Part shown: positions 1 to 6,118 of the stretch, in pieces | Layout of the letters: each line of letters starts with the position of its first letter | Numbering within the stretch: the stretch's first letter is position 1 | Assembly: GCF_016888515.1 (NCBI RefSeq) | Contig: NZ_JAFEJK010000001.1 | Location: 2,649,116-2,713,115, forward strand | Direction of reading: 5' to 3' | From: Shimia biformata | GTDB lineage: Bacteria > Pseudomonadota > Alphaproteobacteria > Rhodobacterales > Rhodobacteraceae | DNA: 64,000 nt | Translations under genes and position numbers: made by a program | The notes under the pieces: model-generated | Told to the model about the DNA's origin: nothing | Databases searched by the model: none | What the model saw: only the letters and a program-made list of their open reading frames with translations

Positions 1-72
1 CCGCCAGCCCGGCCGCGCGCTGCGCTACGCCAAGGGCTTCGCGCGCGGCCTCTTACACCACCCCACGGGGCA

Positions 73-303
73 CTACCCGGCACCGTGCCTGAGCAGGATC
101 GCGTCCAGCTCTGCCTGCGGCATGTCGCCAAAGATCATCGAGCGCGGCAGGATCAGGTGCCCGTCAGACACGGTTGTCAGTTTTGCACCGTTATCAAAGG
201 CGATTTTCGAACTGGCCAATGTCGGCATGGCCGACATCGCGGCAAAAGCCGCGGCCGTTGTCAGGAGGTCGCGGCGCGACAGCTGGGCAGGTACAGGTTT
301 CAT
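73..303 (-). pseudogene. Truncated Tat-exported MBL-fold hydrolase (N-terminal fragment)
   Basis: A 76-codon reading frame begins with a twin-arginine-type signal (SRRDLLTTAAAF followed by a hydrophobic, alanine-rich stretch) and continues with a beta-strand region resembling the start of periplasmic metallo-beta-lactamase-fold hydrolases. It stops at a TAG before any HxHxDH metal motif. The intact gene at 41651-42634 has the same layout (SRRTALGSLL signal, then a short strand region) and runs to 327 residues, so roughly three quarters of this one is missing. I chose the inner ATG at 303 because the signal peptide starts there. Sequence beyond the stop towards base 1 does not continue the family, so the break looks like a recombination junction. 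That it is non-functional is an inference. Confidence 0.6.
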
Positions 304-304
304 T

Positions 305-325
305 ATTGCAATCATTAATTGCAAT
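305..325. promoter_or_regulatory. Paired ATTGCAAT palindromes abutting a start codon
   Basis: Two copies of the self-complementary octamer ATTGCAAT lie at 305-312 and 318-325, 13 bp apart. The first ends one base from the ATG (303-301) of the truncated MBL-fold gene, so it overlaps the ribosome-binding region. The spacing would allow a dimeric repressor to contact one DNA face. The regulator is unknown. Confidence 0.35.
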
Positions 326-546
326 TTCTGAATGTGTAAAGTGACAAAGGGGTGCTGGCAGATTAATTCGATCTGTCTCGCTAGGGTCAGGACCCATTCA
401 TCCTGCACCACTGGCGCCAAACCCGCGAAACATCAGGGGTTTGGAGCGCGCAGGGAATAGTGGTTCTATTTCCAAGCGTTCCAAGCCACTGAGATGAAGC
501 GGGTTTGACGTCCTTCGGATTTGGCGGATTTTCAGCCTGACGGCTT
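326..546. other. Gene-free stretch left of the insertion sequence
   Basis: No convincing gene is seen. The stretch contains GGGTCAGGACCC-like symmetry near 395-410 and a repetitive-looking segment up to the IS boundary. It could be the end of another, degraded insertion element, but I cannot show a transposase frame, so this is only a description. Confidence 0.3.
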
Positions 547-602
547 TGAGCCTCCCCAACTGAACTGGTCCACCGCTATGTTTAGGAAACGGAGGACCAA
601 GA

Positions 603-881
603 ATGGCAAACAAGCGACCGAAGCCCGAAGAGATTGTCTCGAAGTTGCGGCAGGTTGAAGTGTTGATGGGGCAAGGCATGCCCCGTCTGGACGCGATCAG
701 ACAGATAGGTGTTGTTGAACAGACCTATTACCGCTGGCGCAAGCAGTATGGTGGAATGGGCGTGGATCAGCTGAAGGAATTGAAGCGACTTCAGAAGGAG
801 AATGAGCGGTTGAGACGTGCGGTTTCGGACCTGACGCTCGACAAGCTGATTTTGAGGGAAGCTGCGAAGGGAAACTTCTGA
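603..881 (+). CDS. IS3-family transposase OrfA
   Basis: This 92-residue protein begins [15 protein letters not shown] and holds a helix-turn-helix (about residues 10-50, with [13 protein letters not shown] as recognition region). A leucine-rich coiled segment follows (about 55-85). Both are typical of IS3 OrfA DNA-binding subunits of the IS407 group. It binds the terminal repeats and joins OrfB by programmed frameshifting. A GGAGG-type ribosome site (AACGGAGGACC) precedes the ATG. The frame ends AKGNF at a TGA just after a slippery heptamer. Confidence 0.85.
   Translation: MANKRPKPEEIVSKLRQVEVLMGQGMPRLDAIRQIGVVEQTYYRWRKQYGGMGVDQLKELKRLQKENERLRRAVSDLTLDKLILREAAKGNF
869..875 (+). promoter_or_regulatory. 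GGGAAAC -1 frameshift heptamer between orfA and orfB
   Basis: In the orfA frame the codons read AAG GGA AAC, giving the canonical X-XXY-YYZ heptamer G-GGA-AAC. A -1 slip here enters the orfB frame, which is open from at least 842 and reads [13 protein letters not shown], the usual start of IS407-type OrfB. This would give a fused OrfAB transposase. No downstream pseudoknot was modelled. Confidence 0.7.
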
Positions 882-913
882 GCCCCGCTTGTCGTCGCGC
901 TTGCATCGATCAT

Positions 914-1729
914 GTGCGCAGCCAGTTCAAAGTGTCTGAGCGCAGGACCTGCCGCGTGCTGGGACAACATCGTTCGACACAGCGGCATGCTCCGAGAGGG
1001 CGTGCAGATGAGGACCGGTTGGTCGCTGACATGATCGAACTGGCCAGACAGTACGGCCGCTACGGCTATCGTCGGATAGCGGCTCTGCTCAGGGAGGCGG
1101 GTTGGTCGGTCAGTGATGGTCGTGTCGAACGACTATGGCGACGAGAGGGGCTGAAGGTTCCAGCAAAACAACCGAAGAAGGGGCGGCTCTGGCTGAATGA
1201 CGGATCATGCGTCCGGCTGCGGCCTGAGTATCGAAACCATGTCTGGTCATATGACTTCGTTCATTGTCGGACAGATGATGGGAAGGCGTTCCGCACCTTG
1301 AACACTCTGGATGAGCACAGCCGGGAATGCCTGGCGATCAAGGTGAAGCGCAAGCTGAACTCGACAGATGTGATTGATGTTCTGACAGACCTGTTCATCC
1401 TGCGTAACACTCCTGTCTTCATACGTTCCGACAATGGCCCCGAGTTCGTTGCCCAGGCGGTTCGGGGCTGGATCGCTGCTGTTGGGGGCAAGACCGCCTA
1501 CATCGAACCAGGGTCTCCTTGGGAGAACGGATATTGCGAAAGCTTCAACGGGCGGATGAGGGATGAACTGCTCAACGGCGAGATCTTCTACAGCTTGCGA
1601 GAAGCACAAATCCTGATCGAGCAATGGAGGAAACACTACAACACAAAAAGGCCCCACAGTGCATTGGGTTATCGCCCACCGACCCCGGAAACCATCATCC
1701 CGATGGATCACAGGCCGATCATGCACTAA
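914..1729 (+). CDS. IS3-family transposase OrfB (rve integrase core)
   Basis: This is the catalytic half of the transposase, 271 residues from the first ATG; the natural product probably starts within orfA by -1 frameshift. It contains an HTH_21-like region ([16 protein letters not shown]) and an RNase-H-fold core. The acidic triad is D114 (WSYDF), D173 (RSDNGPE) and E209 ([10 protein letters not shown]); 35 residues separate D173 from E209, which is exact DD(35)E spacing. The C-terminal [18 protein letters not shown] is the family signature. The core is intact, so the element may be active. Confidence 0.88.
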   Translation: MRSQFKVSERRTCRVLGQHRSTQRHAPRGRADEDRLVADMIELARQYGRYGYRRIAALLREAGWSVSDGRVERLWRREGLKVPAKQPKKGRLWLNDGSCVRLRPEYRNHVWSYDFVHCRTDDGKAFRTLNTLDEHSRECLAIKVKRKLNSTDVIDVLTDLFILRNTPVFIRSDNGPEFVAQAVRGWIAAVGGKTAYIEPGSPWENGYCESFNGRMRDELLNGEIFYSLREAQILIEQWRKHYNTKRPHSALGYRPPTPETIIPMDHRPIMH

Positions 1730-1760
1730 CAATCAAATTGGACCAGTCAGATGAGGCTGC

Positions 1761-1982
1761 TCATTGAAGGATCCGGTCTCTCTCTATGGATTCGAGAGCT
1801 TCCAGACGTACGACATAGTCGATGCCCGGTACCGGATCCCGTTCCTCCTGGTTCGAAGTATATTCTGTCTCTGACATATCGTTTTCCGCTGGTTCAAAAC
1901 TGCAACTCATTTGCACGTCTCGTACGACGTGAATACCGCTGGCGGTTGAAGTGAGTCTATCATCGGGTTTCACTTCCGACAT
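1761..1982 (-). pseudogene. Short ORF cut by the insertion sequence
   Basis: A 73-codon minus-strand frame starts MSEVKPDDRLTSTASG and is rich in acidic residues. Its stop TGA (1763-1761) is the first three bases of the IS end, so the natural C-terminus was replaced by the insertion. I do not recognise the family. Because target duplications are missing, the distal part cannot be rejoined on the left side. It could also be a chance ORF. Confidence 0.3.
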
Positions 1983-2098
1983 CGCTCTCGATTGCGCACT
2001 CGCATCTACGCCCCCTACGACAACCCTCTGATTTCCCTTGAAATCCTCCCCCTCGGGCGGCGAACACGGAGCAAACTGCCTCAGGAGGTTCGCTCCCC
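1983..2098. other. Leader of the recombinase module
   Basis: This short non-coding stretch between the cut ORF and the module carries an AGGAGG Shine-Dalgarno about 11 bases before the first module ATG at 2099. No clear promoter is visible. Confidence 0.3.
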
Positions 2099-2317
2099 AT
2101 GTCCGACGATTTGTCCTTCGCGCCGCCCGCCGAAACGCTCACCACCAACCAGCGGCTCGCTGAACTGGCCAAGATTCTCGCCGGCGCCGTTTCGCGCGCC
2201 AACCCGCTGACCACGCACGAGAATTCTCCCACCGACCCAGACAGTTCACTGGACATTCTCGCCCTCAGACGCCGTCGTCGGAGGCAGTTGCGAAACCGAG
2301 TTGGAGGCGAGGAATGA
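2099..2317 (+). CDS. Small hypothetical protein, first gene of recombinase module
   Basis: This 72-residue protein starts MSDDLSFAPPAETLTTNQRLAEL and ends in an arginine-rich tail (LRRRRRRQLRNR). A strong AGGAGG ribosome site precedes it. Its stop overlaps the ATG of the next gene, so the two are translationally coupled. Function is unknown. The basic tail could bind nucleic acid, which is an inference. In alphaproteobacteria a short ORF in front of a DUF2924 gene and a serine recombinase is a recurrent arrangement, recalled rather than searched. Confidence 0.6.
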   Translation: MSDDLSFAPPAETLTTNQRLAELAKILAGAVSRANPLTTHENSPTDPDSSLDILALRRRRRRQLRNRVGGEE

Positions 2318-2790
2318 GGAACACTCGATCGAATGAAAGTGCGGCGGGACGGTCCGACGTCTTGGCCGAGCCCATGGCCCTGCGGGCGATGAGCGTGGCG
2401 CAGTTGCGTGAGAAACGGGAGGAGCTGTTCGATGCGCCCGCGCCGAATGCCAGCCGCGGCAATCTCGAGCTTCGGCAGGGCTACCGCATCCAGGAACTGG
2501 CCCTTGGCGGGCTGGGGCGCGAGACCCGGCGCACGCTCGACGTGCTGGCCGAGGAGGTCGCCGCCGGCAAGCTGGGCGGCATGGTCTCGGACCCGCGCAA
2601 GCCCGCCCCCGGCACCAAGCTGGTGCGCGAATGGGAGGGCGAGGAGCATGTCGTCACCGTGCTGGCGGACGGGTTCGAATGGCAGGGGCGGCGCTTCAAG
2701 TCGCTCTCGGCCGCCGTGCGCGCGATCACCGGCGTGAACTGGAACGGCTGGCGCTTCTTCGGCCTCGACCGGACGGGAGGGGTGAAATGA
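2314..2790 (+). CDS. DUF2924-family protein
   Basis: This 158-residue protein contains the DUF2924 hallmarks: a helical start (LRAMSVAQLREKREELFDA), the RGNLELRQGYRIQELALGGL segment, and a C-terminal strand region with PGTKLVREWEGEEHVVTV and GFEWQGRRFKSLSAVARAIT-like sequence ending NGWRFFGL. DUF2924 proteins are regularly encoded next to large serine recombinases in phage- or ICE-derived modules; their biochemical role is not established. The gene overlaps the recombinase start by an ATGA junction (2787-2790), supporting one operon. Confidence 0.8.
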   Translation: MRNTRSNESAAGRSDVLAEPMALRAMSVAQLREKREELFDAPAPNASRGNLELRQGYRIQELALGGLGRETRRTLDVLAEEVAAGKLGGMVSDPRKPAPGTKLVREWEGEEHVVTVLADGFEWQGRRFKSLSAAVRAITGVNWNGWRFFGLDRTGGVK

Positions 2791-4106
2791 CCACGCGACA
2801 AACGCCCACGCGCCGCCTGCGCTGCGCCGTCTACACCCGCAAGTCCACCGAGGAAGGGCTCGACATGGAGTTCAACAGCCTTGATGCGCAGCGCGAGGCC
2901 TGCGAGGCCTACATCGCCAGCCAGCGCGCCGAGGGCTGGGCCTGCCTGCGAGAACGCTACGATGACGGCGGCTTTTCCGGCGGCACGCTCGACCGCCCGG
3001 CGCTGAAGCAGCTGATCGCCGATATCGAGGACGGGCTGGTGGACGTTGTCGTCGTCTACAAGATCGACCGGCTCAGCCGCGCGCTGATGGATTTCTCGAA
3101 GTTGGTCAAAATCTTCGACCGCCACGGCGTGACTTTCGTCTCCGTCACCCAGTCGTTCAACACCACCACGTCCATGGGCCGGCTGACGCTCAACATCCTG
3201 CTCAGCTTCGCCCAGTTCGAGCGCGAGGTGATCGGCGAACGGATCCGTGACAAGGTGGCGGCCTCGAAGAAGAAGGGCATGTGGATGGGCGGGTTCGTCC
3301 CGCTCGGCTATGACGCCATCAACCGCAAGCTGGTCATCAACCCGGCCGAGGCCGAGAACGTGCGCGCCATTTTCGAACTCTTCGCGCGGTCAGAGACCAC
3401 CGCCTCAGTGGTGCGCGAACTGGACGCGCGCGGCATCCGCTCCAAGCGCGGCCGTCCCATCGACAGGGGCGCGCTCTACAAGCTCCTGCACAACCGCATC
3501 TATCGCGGCGAGATCACCCACAAGGGCGCGGTCTATCCCGGCGCGCATAAGGCGATCATCAGCCCCGAGTTGTGGGATGCTGTTCATGCCGTTCTCAAGG
3601 GAAATACCCATGCCCGCGCCGGACGCACCCGGGCCGCCGCGCCAGCCCTGCTGCGCGGGCTGATCTTCACCCAGACCGGCGCCGCGATGACGCCGCACCA
3701 CACGAAACGCAAGGGCAAGCGCTATTGCTACTATACCTCGATGGACGTGATCAGCGGCCGCTCCAAGGCGGAGCTGCGTGGTCCACAGCGGCTTCCGGCG
3801 GCGATGGTCGAGGAGGCGGTGATCGCCGAGGTGCGGCGCATGCTGCGCACGCCCGAGGTGGTGGCACGGACAGCGCGGGCTCTGAAGAAAGAGCGCCCAG
3901 ATCTCGACGAAAACACCGTCGTCGCCACCCTCGCGCAGTTCGATGACATGTGGGCCGCGCTGATCCCGGCCGAACAGGCGCGCGTCGTGCAACTGCTGGT
4001 CGCACGGGTCACGGTTGGCGAGGACGGCATGGACATCGACCTGCGCCATGACGGACTCGGCGCCTTGGCCAGCCTGTTGACGCCCGAAGCAGAGGACGCC
4101 GCCTGA
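2787..4106 (+). CDS. Large serine recombinase (resolvase/invertase family)
   Basis: This 439-residue protein has an N-terminal resolvase domain (about 10-155). Its catalytic serine is S20 in YTRKS, with the arginines of KIDRLSRAL (about 92-100) and the FEREVIGERI helix. A Recombinase domain follows (about 165-285; GGFVPLGYD, RGALYKLLHNRIYRG). The C-terminal region has GLIFTQTGAAMTPHHTKRKG where relatives usually carry a four-cysteine zinc ribbon (C..C before MSPTHT-like sequence); those cysteines are absent. The start is the ATG overlapping the DUF2924 stop, not upstream in-frame codons. It probably catalysed integration or excision of the surrounding element. Attachment sites were not identified. 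Confidence 0.85.
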   Translation: MTTRQTPTRRLRCAVYTRKSTEEGLDMEFNSLDAQREACEAYIASQRAEGWACLRERYDDGGFSGGTLDRPALKQLIADIEDGLVDVVVVYKIDRLSRALMDFSKLVKIFDRHGVTFVSVTQSFNTTTSMGRLTLNILLSFAQFEREVIGERIRDKVAASKKKGMWMGGFVPLGYDAINRKLVINPAEAENVRAIFELFARSETTASVVRELDARGIRSKRGRPIDRGALYKLLHNRIYRGEITHKGAVYPGAHKAIISPELWDAVHAVLKGNTHARAGRTRAAAPALLRGLIFTQTGAAMTPHHTKRKGKRYCYYTSMDVISGRSKAELRGPQRLPAAMVEEAVIAEVRRMLRTPEVVARTARALKKERPDLDENTVVATLAQFDDMWAALIPAEQARVVQLLVARVTVGEDGMDIDLRHDGLGALASLLTPEAEDAA

Positions 4107-4492
4107 TGCCCGCGCAAGACACGATCCGCGTCCACGTGCCGCTCACCTTGCGCAAACGCGGCGGCCGCCCGCGCATCCTGCCGCCCAAGGACATGGAGGC
4201 CGCATCGCCCACCGGTCAGGATCCCCGCCTCCTGCGGACCATCGGCCGGGCGTGGCGCTGGCGGAAGATGCTGGAGAACGGCGAGATCGCCACGATCACC
4301 GATCTCGCCGCCGACGAAGGCCTCTCCGACCGCTACCTCAGCCGCCTCACGCGCCTCGCCTGGCTGGCACCCGACGTGTTGGAACGCCTCGTCGTCGGCC
4401 GCGAGCCTTGCGCGATCACGATCTACGATCTGTGCCTGATCGCCTCGCTACCTTGGGAGGAGCAGGTGGCGCGGGTGTTTGGGGGTGATTGA
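4106..4492 (+). CDS. Recombinase-associated hypothetical protein with HTH-like region
   Basis: This 128-residue protein starts in a TGATG overlap with the recombinase stop, so it belongs to the same transcription unit. The N-terminus is basic and proline-rich (RKRGGRPRILPPKD). The middle (ENGEIATITDLAADEGLSD, then RYLSRLTRLAWLAPDVLERL) reads like a helix-turn-helix of the ParB/KorB sort. The C-terminal ITIYDLCLIASLPWEEQ is helical. It could be a recombination directionality factor or a DNA-binding accessory protein. This is inferred from position only. Confidence 0.6.
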   Translation: MPAQDTIRVHVPLTLRKRGGRPRILPPKDMEAASPTGQDPRLLRTIGRAWRWRKMLENGEIATITDLAADEGLSDRYLSRLTRLAWLAPDVLERLVVGREPCAITIYDLCLIASLPWEEQVARVFGGD

Positions 4493-4564
4493 AACCAATA
4501 ACTATTCCAATGACCGTCTCCAAGTTCTACTCTCAGTTGCACGTGACGAGTGGAGTAGATCAAA

Positions 4565-6118
4565 TTGCTAGACCAGAATGAATTTGAACCTGGCTTTCCC
4601 CAATGGACCGAACTCGGCCAGGTCACAGGCCTTGATCCGTTGGGGATGCAACGCCCGATTGAGGTCGTCTATCAATCTCTCTTGCCTGGAATCAGCACCA
4701 TCACTCTACGTTTGCGCTATTATTCGTTCTTCCCTTGGCTTCTCGACGCCTACGCGCGCCGAAGCGGAAGCACCGCTTTGGAAGATTTCCGGATCTTCCA
4801 GCGGCGTGCCGAGGCCCTTTTGGCGCTGACATGCGCACGTGGCGACTATGAACCTGGTGTCGCTGGAATCGAATGGGCTTTGCGCGTCGTGAGTGGCATC
4901 GGCAGCGACCCGAGTATGGACCAGATCATCGAATTCGCGGACGGCGCCGCTCCCGATGCAAGTCCTGACAATCGTTACCTGAAGAACAAGGGGGGCGCAT
5001 TTGGCGGCATTTACGCCAGCCAGTTGCGCGAAATGAATCTCATCCGCATGGATGATCCCGATCTTCCGGTTCCATATTGCTTGAACGCGGCCATGCCTCT
5101 GGCGGAAGCGCTGCGGAACGAATTGGGCGATCTGGCCGAAGTATTCCTTGCCGCGGTCGAAGCAGGTCGCGTCACCGTTGGAGACTTGGATCGGCTCGCT
5201 CCCTTAAAGCCATCTCGCATCCGCGAAGGGAGCCCGGAGCAGGAAGCCCTCGTCGCGATATTGACCGGCAGGCAACAGAATGCCGGTGCGTCCGACGCCC
5301 TTCGACGCCAAACTCTGCTCAAGCTTCTGGAACTATCCAAAGCCCTCGGTCGGGTGCCCAGTGCAGAAGACGCCAAATGGGCATGGTTCGAAACGAATGA
5401 TCGTGACCGCCCCGATGACGACAACGAGGTTTTGGGGCTCTGGTCTCTGTATCAGGCAAGCGACCTCATGCGTCTGGCCTATGAGGGTATTTTGTCGGCC
5501 GGGTTGCGCATCCTGAACCGCGCTCCTTTCAATCGCCAACCTCTAGCCACGCTTGTGGCAGACATTGCCGAGTGCTCCGGAATCGATGCGACAAAATCGT
5601 GGTCCGACACGCTTACCGCCCTTCCCGCAGAAGCCACGCCGGAAACGACCGCCAGGAATGCGCAGGCCAGACTCTTGGATGCCGAGAAGACGAGTGAGGA
5701 CGCGGACGAAATCCGCGCCGCGCTCGAACTGATCGGCGCGCTATGGGCCAAGCGCGAAGACTATCGAGCCGAGACCATGCGGTGGCTCCGGGCGGCGGAC
5801 CACTTCCGTTCATACGCCACGGAGCTGCGCTACTTCGAGGACCTCCTGGACCGTCCGACTGGGGCGGCCTTGAGCGCAATCATTTCCGAAAGGATCATAA
5901 AACGGCATCAGTGGGTTGCGTCGCGAAAATTCCGCAATCAAAGGGCTTATACCTTTCTGATGGAGCCGGACGACGGCATGCTGCGATACCGCGCCGGCTT
6001 CACGGTTTCCCCGAGCAGTCCGCGGATCGACCAGGCGGTCCAGTTCCTGAGAGACGCAAAATTGCTGAACGATGACGGACCGACGACTTTGGGTTTGAGT
6101 GAAATCGAGCGGCAATGA
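4565..6118 (+). CDS. Hypothetical protein, first gene of PLD-linked pair
   Basis: This 517-residue soluble protein uses a TTG start supported by a GTGGAG ribosome site; no better ATG precedes the conserved-looking N-terminus. The segment PGISTITLRLRYYSFFPW (about residues 41-58) resembles, from memory, the start of DUF6361-type proteins, which have a PGTSTIQTRARYF-like motif. The rest is helical without catalytic motifs I recognise. It overlaps the next gene by ATGA (6115-6118), so the products are probably made together and may form a complex. Base composition is lower in GC and less codon-biased than the core genes, consistent with recent acquisition. Function is unknown; a defence role is inferred from partner and location. 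Confidence 0.7.
   Translation: MLDQNEFEPGFPQWTELGQVTGLDPLGMQRPIEVVYQSLLPGISTITLRLRYYSFFPWLLDAYARRSGSTALEDFRIFQRRAEALLALTCARGDYEPGVAGIEWALRVVSGIGSDPSMDQIIEFADGAAPDASPDNRYLKNKGGAFGGIYASQLREMNLIRMDDPDLPVPYCLNAAMPLAEALRNELGDLAEVFLAAVEAGRVTVGDLDRLAPLKPSRIREGSPEQEALVAILTGRQQNAGASDALRRQTLLKLLELSKALGRVPSAEDAKWAWFETNDRDRPDDDNEVLGLWSLYQASDLMRLAYEGILSAGLRILNRAPFNRQPLATLVADIAECSGIDATKSWSDTLTALPAEATPETTARNAQARLLDAEKTSEDADEIRAALELIGALWAKREDYRAETMRWLRAADHFRSYATELRYFEDLLDRPTGAALSAIISERIIKRHQWVASRKFRNQRAYTFLMEPDDGMLRYRAGFTVSPSSPRIDQAVQFLRDAKLLNDDGPTTLGLSEIERQ

Larger units (their letters stand above)
547..1763 (+). mobile_element. IS3-family insertion sequence, IS407-like
   Basis: The element has two overlapping-frame transposase genes with DD(35)E spacing. 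Its ends form imperfect inverted repeats: the left begins TGAGCCTCCCCAACTGAAC and the right, read on the opposite strand, begins TGAGCAGCCTCATCTGAC. Both then share CTGGTCCA with a one-base offset. The TG...CA termini fit the IS3 family. No matching 3-4 bp target duplication is seen (left flank GCTT, right flank TTGA). This suggests an adjacent deletion or recombination after insertion. The exact ends are judged by eye. Confidence 0.7.
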
